Positions 62,799 to 64,000 of a stretch of 64,000 nt of DNA are shown piece by piece (the first letter of the stretch is position 1; each line of letters begins with the position of its first letter). A program made the position numbers and the translations under genes. The DNA is taken from assembly GCF_019192965.1 (NCBI RefSeq), contig NZ_JAHTKU010000008.1, positions 186,001 to 250,000 on the forward strand. Direction: 5' to 3'. Origin of the DNA: Nocardioides daeguensis (GTDB lineage: Bacteria; Actinomycetota; Actinomycetes; Propionibacteriales; Nocardioidaceae). The notes under the pieces were generated by a model that was not told where the DNA came from, did not search any database, and saw only the letters and a list, made by a program, of their open reading frames with translations.

Positions 62799-64000
62799 CC
62801 GCCACCCAGGTCCTCGACCTCGCGGCCGTCGCCGCTCGCACCGCCGGCGCCACCAGCGTCGCCACCCTGGCCGCGGCGACCGCGCACCTCGAGCCGCCGT
62901 ACGCCGTGGTCGACCTCGGCGCCCTGGCGACCAACGCCCGCTCGCTGGTGAGCCGGGCCGCAGGCAAGCCGGTGCGGCTGGCCACCAAGTCGGTGCGGTC
63001 TCGGGCGATCAGCGACGCGGTGCTCGAGCTCGACGGGTTCGCGGGCGTCCTCGCCCTCACCCTGCCCGAGGCGCTGTGGCTGGCACGGACCTGCGAGGAC
63101 GTCGTGGTCGGCTACCCCACGGCCGACCAGCACGCGCTGCAGGAGCTGGCGGCCGACGAGCGGCTGGCCTCCCGGGTGACCCTGATGGTCGACTCGATGG
63201 AGCAGATCGACCTGGTCGAGAGCGTCGTCCCCGCGGGCGCCCCGCCGATCCGGGTCTGCCTCGACCTGGACGCCTCGCTGCGGCTGCTGCAGGGCCGGGT
63301 GCACCTCGGCACCCGCCGCTCCCCCGTGCACAGCCCGGACGCCGCCGGGCGGATCGCCCGGGCGATCGCGGCCCGGCCGCGGGTCCGGCTGGTCGGGATG
63401 ATGGCCTACGAGGGCCAGGTCGCCGGGCTCGGCGACAACACCGGCTCGCACCTTCACCGCGCACAGATCCGAGCCGTCCAGGCCGCCTCGATCGCCGAGC
63501 TGGCCCGCCGCCGGGCGGCCGCGGTCTCCGCCGTGCGCGAGGTCACCGAGCTGGAGTTCGTCAACGGAGGCGGCACCGGCAGCATCGAGACCACCGTCGC
63601 CGAGGACGCGGTGACCGAGGTGGCCGCCGGATCGGGCCTCTACTGCCCCACCCTGTTCGACGGCTACCGCCGCTTCCACCCCCACCCGGCGGCGTACTTC
63701 GTCACCAGCGTCGTACGGCGGCCGAGCGCCGACATGGCGACCGTGCTCGGCGGCGGCTGGGTCGCCAGCGGCGTCCCGGGCGCGGACCGGCTGCCCACGC
63801 CGGTCTGGCCGCCGGGCCTCCGACTGACCGCGATGGAGGGCGCCGGCGAGGCGCAGACCCCGCTGACCAACGCCGCCGACCTGCGCGTCGGCGACCGGGT
63901 CTGGTTCCGGCACGCCAAGGCCGGCGAGGTGTGCGAGCGGGTCAACGAGCTGCACCTGGTCGACGACGGGAGACTCGTCGCCAGCGTCCCGACGTACCGC
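62795..64000 (+). CDS. amino acid deaminase/aldolase, D-threonine aldolase-like (3' end outside window)
   Basis: 402 codons visible. Alanine-racemase-type PLP barrel: PYAVVDLGALATNAR near 35, PLP Lys in VRLATKSVRSRA near 62, VCLDLDASLRLLQGRVHLGTRRSP near 150, MMAYEGQVAGL near 205, FVNGGGTGSIETT near 250, then a C-terminal beta domain. Metal-binding His of D-threonine aldolases expected beyond or near the visible end. ATG 62795 overlaps the oxidase stop by 4 nt. The pair is likely one functional unit. Confidence 0.85.
   Translation, partial: MTATQVLDLAAVAARTAGATSVATLAAATAHLEPPYAVVDLGALATNARSLVSRAAGKPVRLATKSVRSRAISDAVLELDGFAGVLALTLPEALWLARTCEDVVVGYPTADQHALQELAADERLASRVTLMVDSMEQIDLVESVVPAGAPPIRVCLDLDASLRLLQGRVHLGTRRSPVHSPDAAGRIARAIAARPRVRLVGMMAYEGQVAGLGDNTGSHLHRAQIRAVQAASIAELARRRAAAVSAVREVTELEFVNGGGTGSIETTVAEDAVTEVAAGSGLYCPTLFDGYRRFHPHPAAYFVTSVVRRPSADMATVLGGGWVASGVPGADRLPTPVWPPGLRLTAMEGAGEAQTPLTNAADLRVGDRVWFRHAKAGEVCERVNELHLVDDGRLVASVPTYR

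Overview
The window reads as chromosome of a high-GC actinobacterium, most likely a Nocardioides-like member of the Propionibacteriales. Evidence seen here: very high GC, many GTG/TTG starts, dense 4-nt stop/start overlaps, an actinobacterial LexA box in front of ruvCAB, a PyrR-binding leader, PimA-type phosphatidylinositol-phosphate synthase, and a gene order (thrS-HIT-pgsA-pdxS-pdxT-yebC-ruvCAB-yajC-secDF-apt-rel-hisS-aspS-rarA-alaS-ruvX-mltG-aroE-aroCKBQ-efp-nusB) that matches, from memory, the Mycobacterium tuberculosis Rv2614c to Rv2533c block with local insertions and losses. The genus assignment is inference.

Layout. 1-1394: start of the pyr operon (pyrR-pyrB, minus strand, pyrB cut by the window edge) with a PyrR RNA-binding site over the pyrR ribosome site. 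1395-4884: a small island holding a CsbD-like stress protein, an EspI/ParA-like ATPase and a lipoamide-dehydrogenase-like flavoprotein, with three copies of a structured ~62-bp intergenic repeat. 4885-15966: one long minus-strand run: nusB, efp, aroQ/B/K/C, prepilin peptidase, aroE, mltG, ruvX, alaS and two small membrane proteins. 15929-17323: rarA. 17369-23681: a five-gene peptide ABC importer. 23831-27710: aspS-hisS-metallo-hydrolase. 27757-30236: DUF349 protein, then a 1.2-kb unit with 68-bp inverted ends around a DUF559 gene. 30244-40645: rel, apt, secF, secD, yajC, ruvB, ruvA, ruvC, yebC, an acyltransferase. 40713-45831: pdxT and pdxS, separated by a five-gene cassette of SipW-type signal peptidases and TasA/camelysin-like secreted proteins. 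45895-51604: pgsA, HIT, TetR, a lipoprotein, thrS and dps. 51619-64000: secreted proteins, tRNAs (Val-CAC; Gly-GCC, Cys-GCA, Val-GAC), a flavin monooxygenase with a divergent GAF regulator, a class IV aminotransferase, and a LysR/MFS pair divergent from an aldonolactone-oxidase/deaminase pair.

The housekeeping content covers pyrimidine, shikimate and vitamin B6 synthesis, translation (four aminoacyl-tRNA synthetases, EF-P), protein export and recombination. The accessory signals most worth attention are (i) the SipW/TasA/LPXTG cassette, in which one signal peptidase is fused to a domain resembling its own substrates; (ii) the inverted-repeat-bounded DUF559 unit lying between two genes that would otherwise converge; and (iii) the three-copy paired-dyad repeat, two copies of which bracket csbD. 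No CRISPR array, phage, transposase or rRNA gene was seen. No gene-free stretch exceeds 300 bases; the longest are 1395-1680, 1852-2130 and 44670-44937 and each is described.
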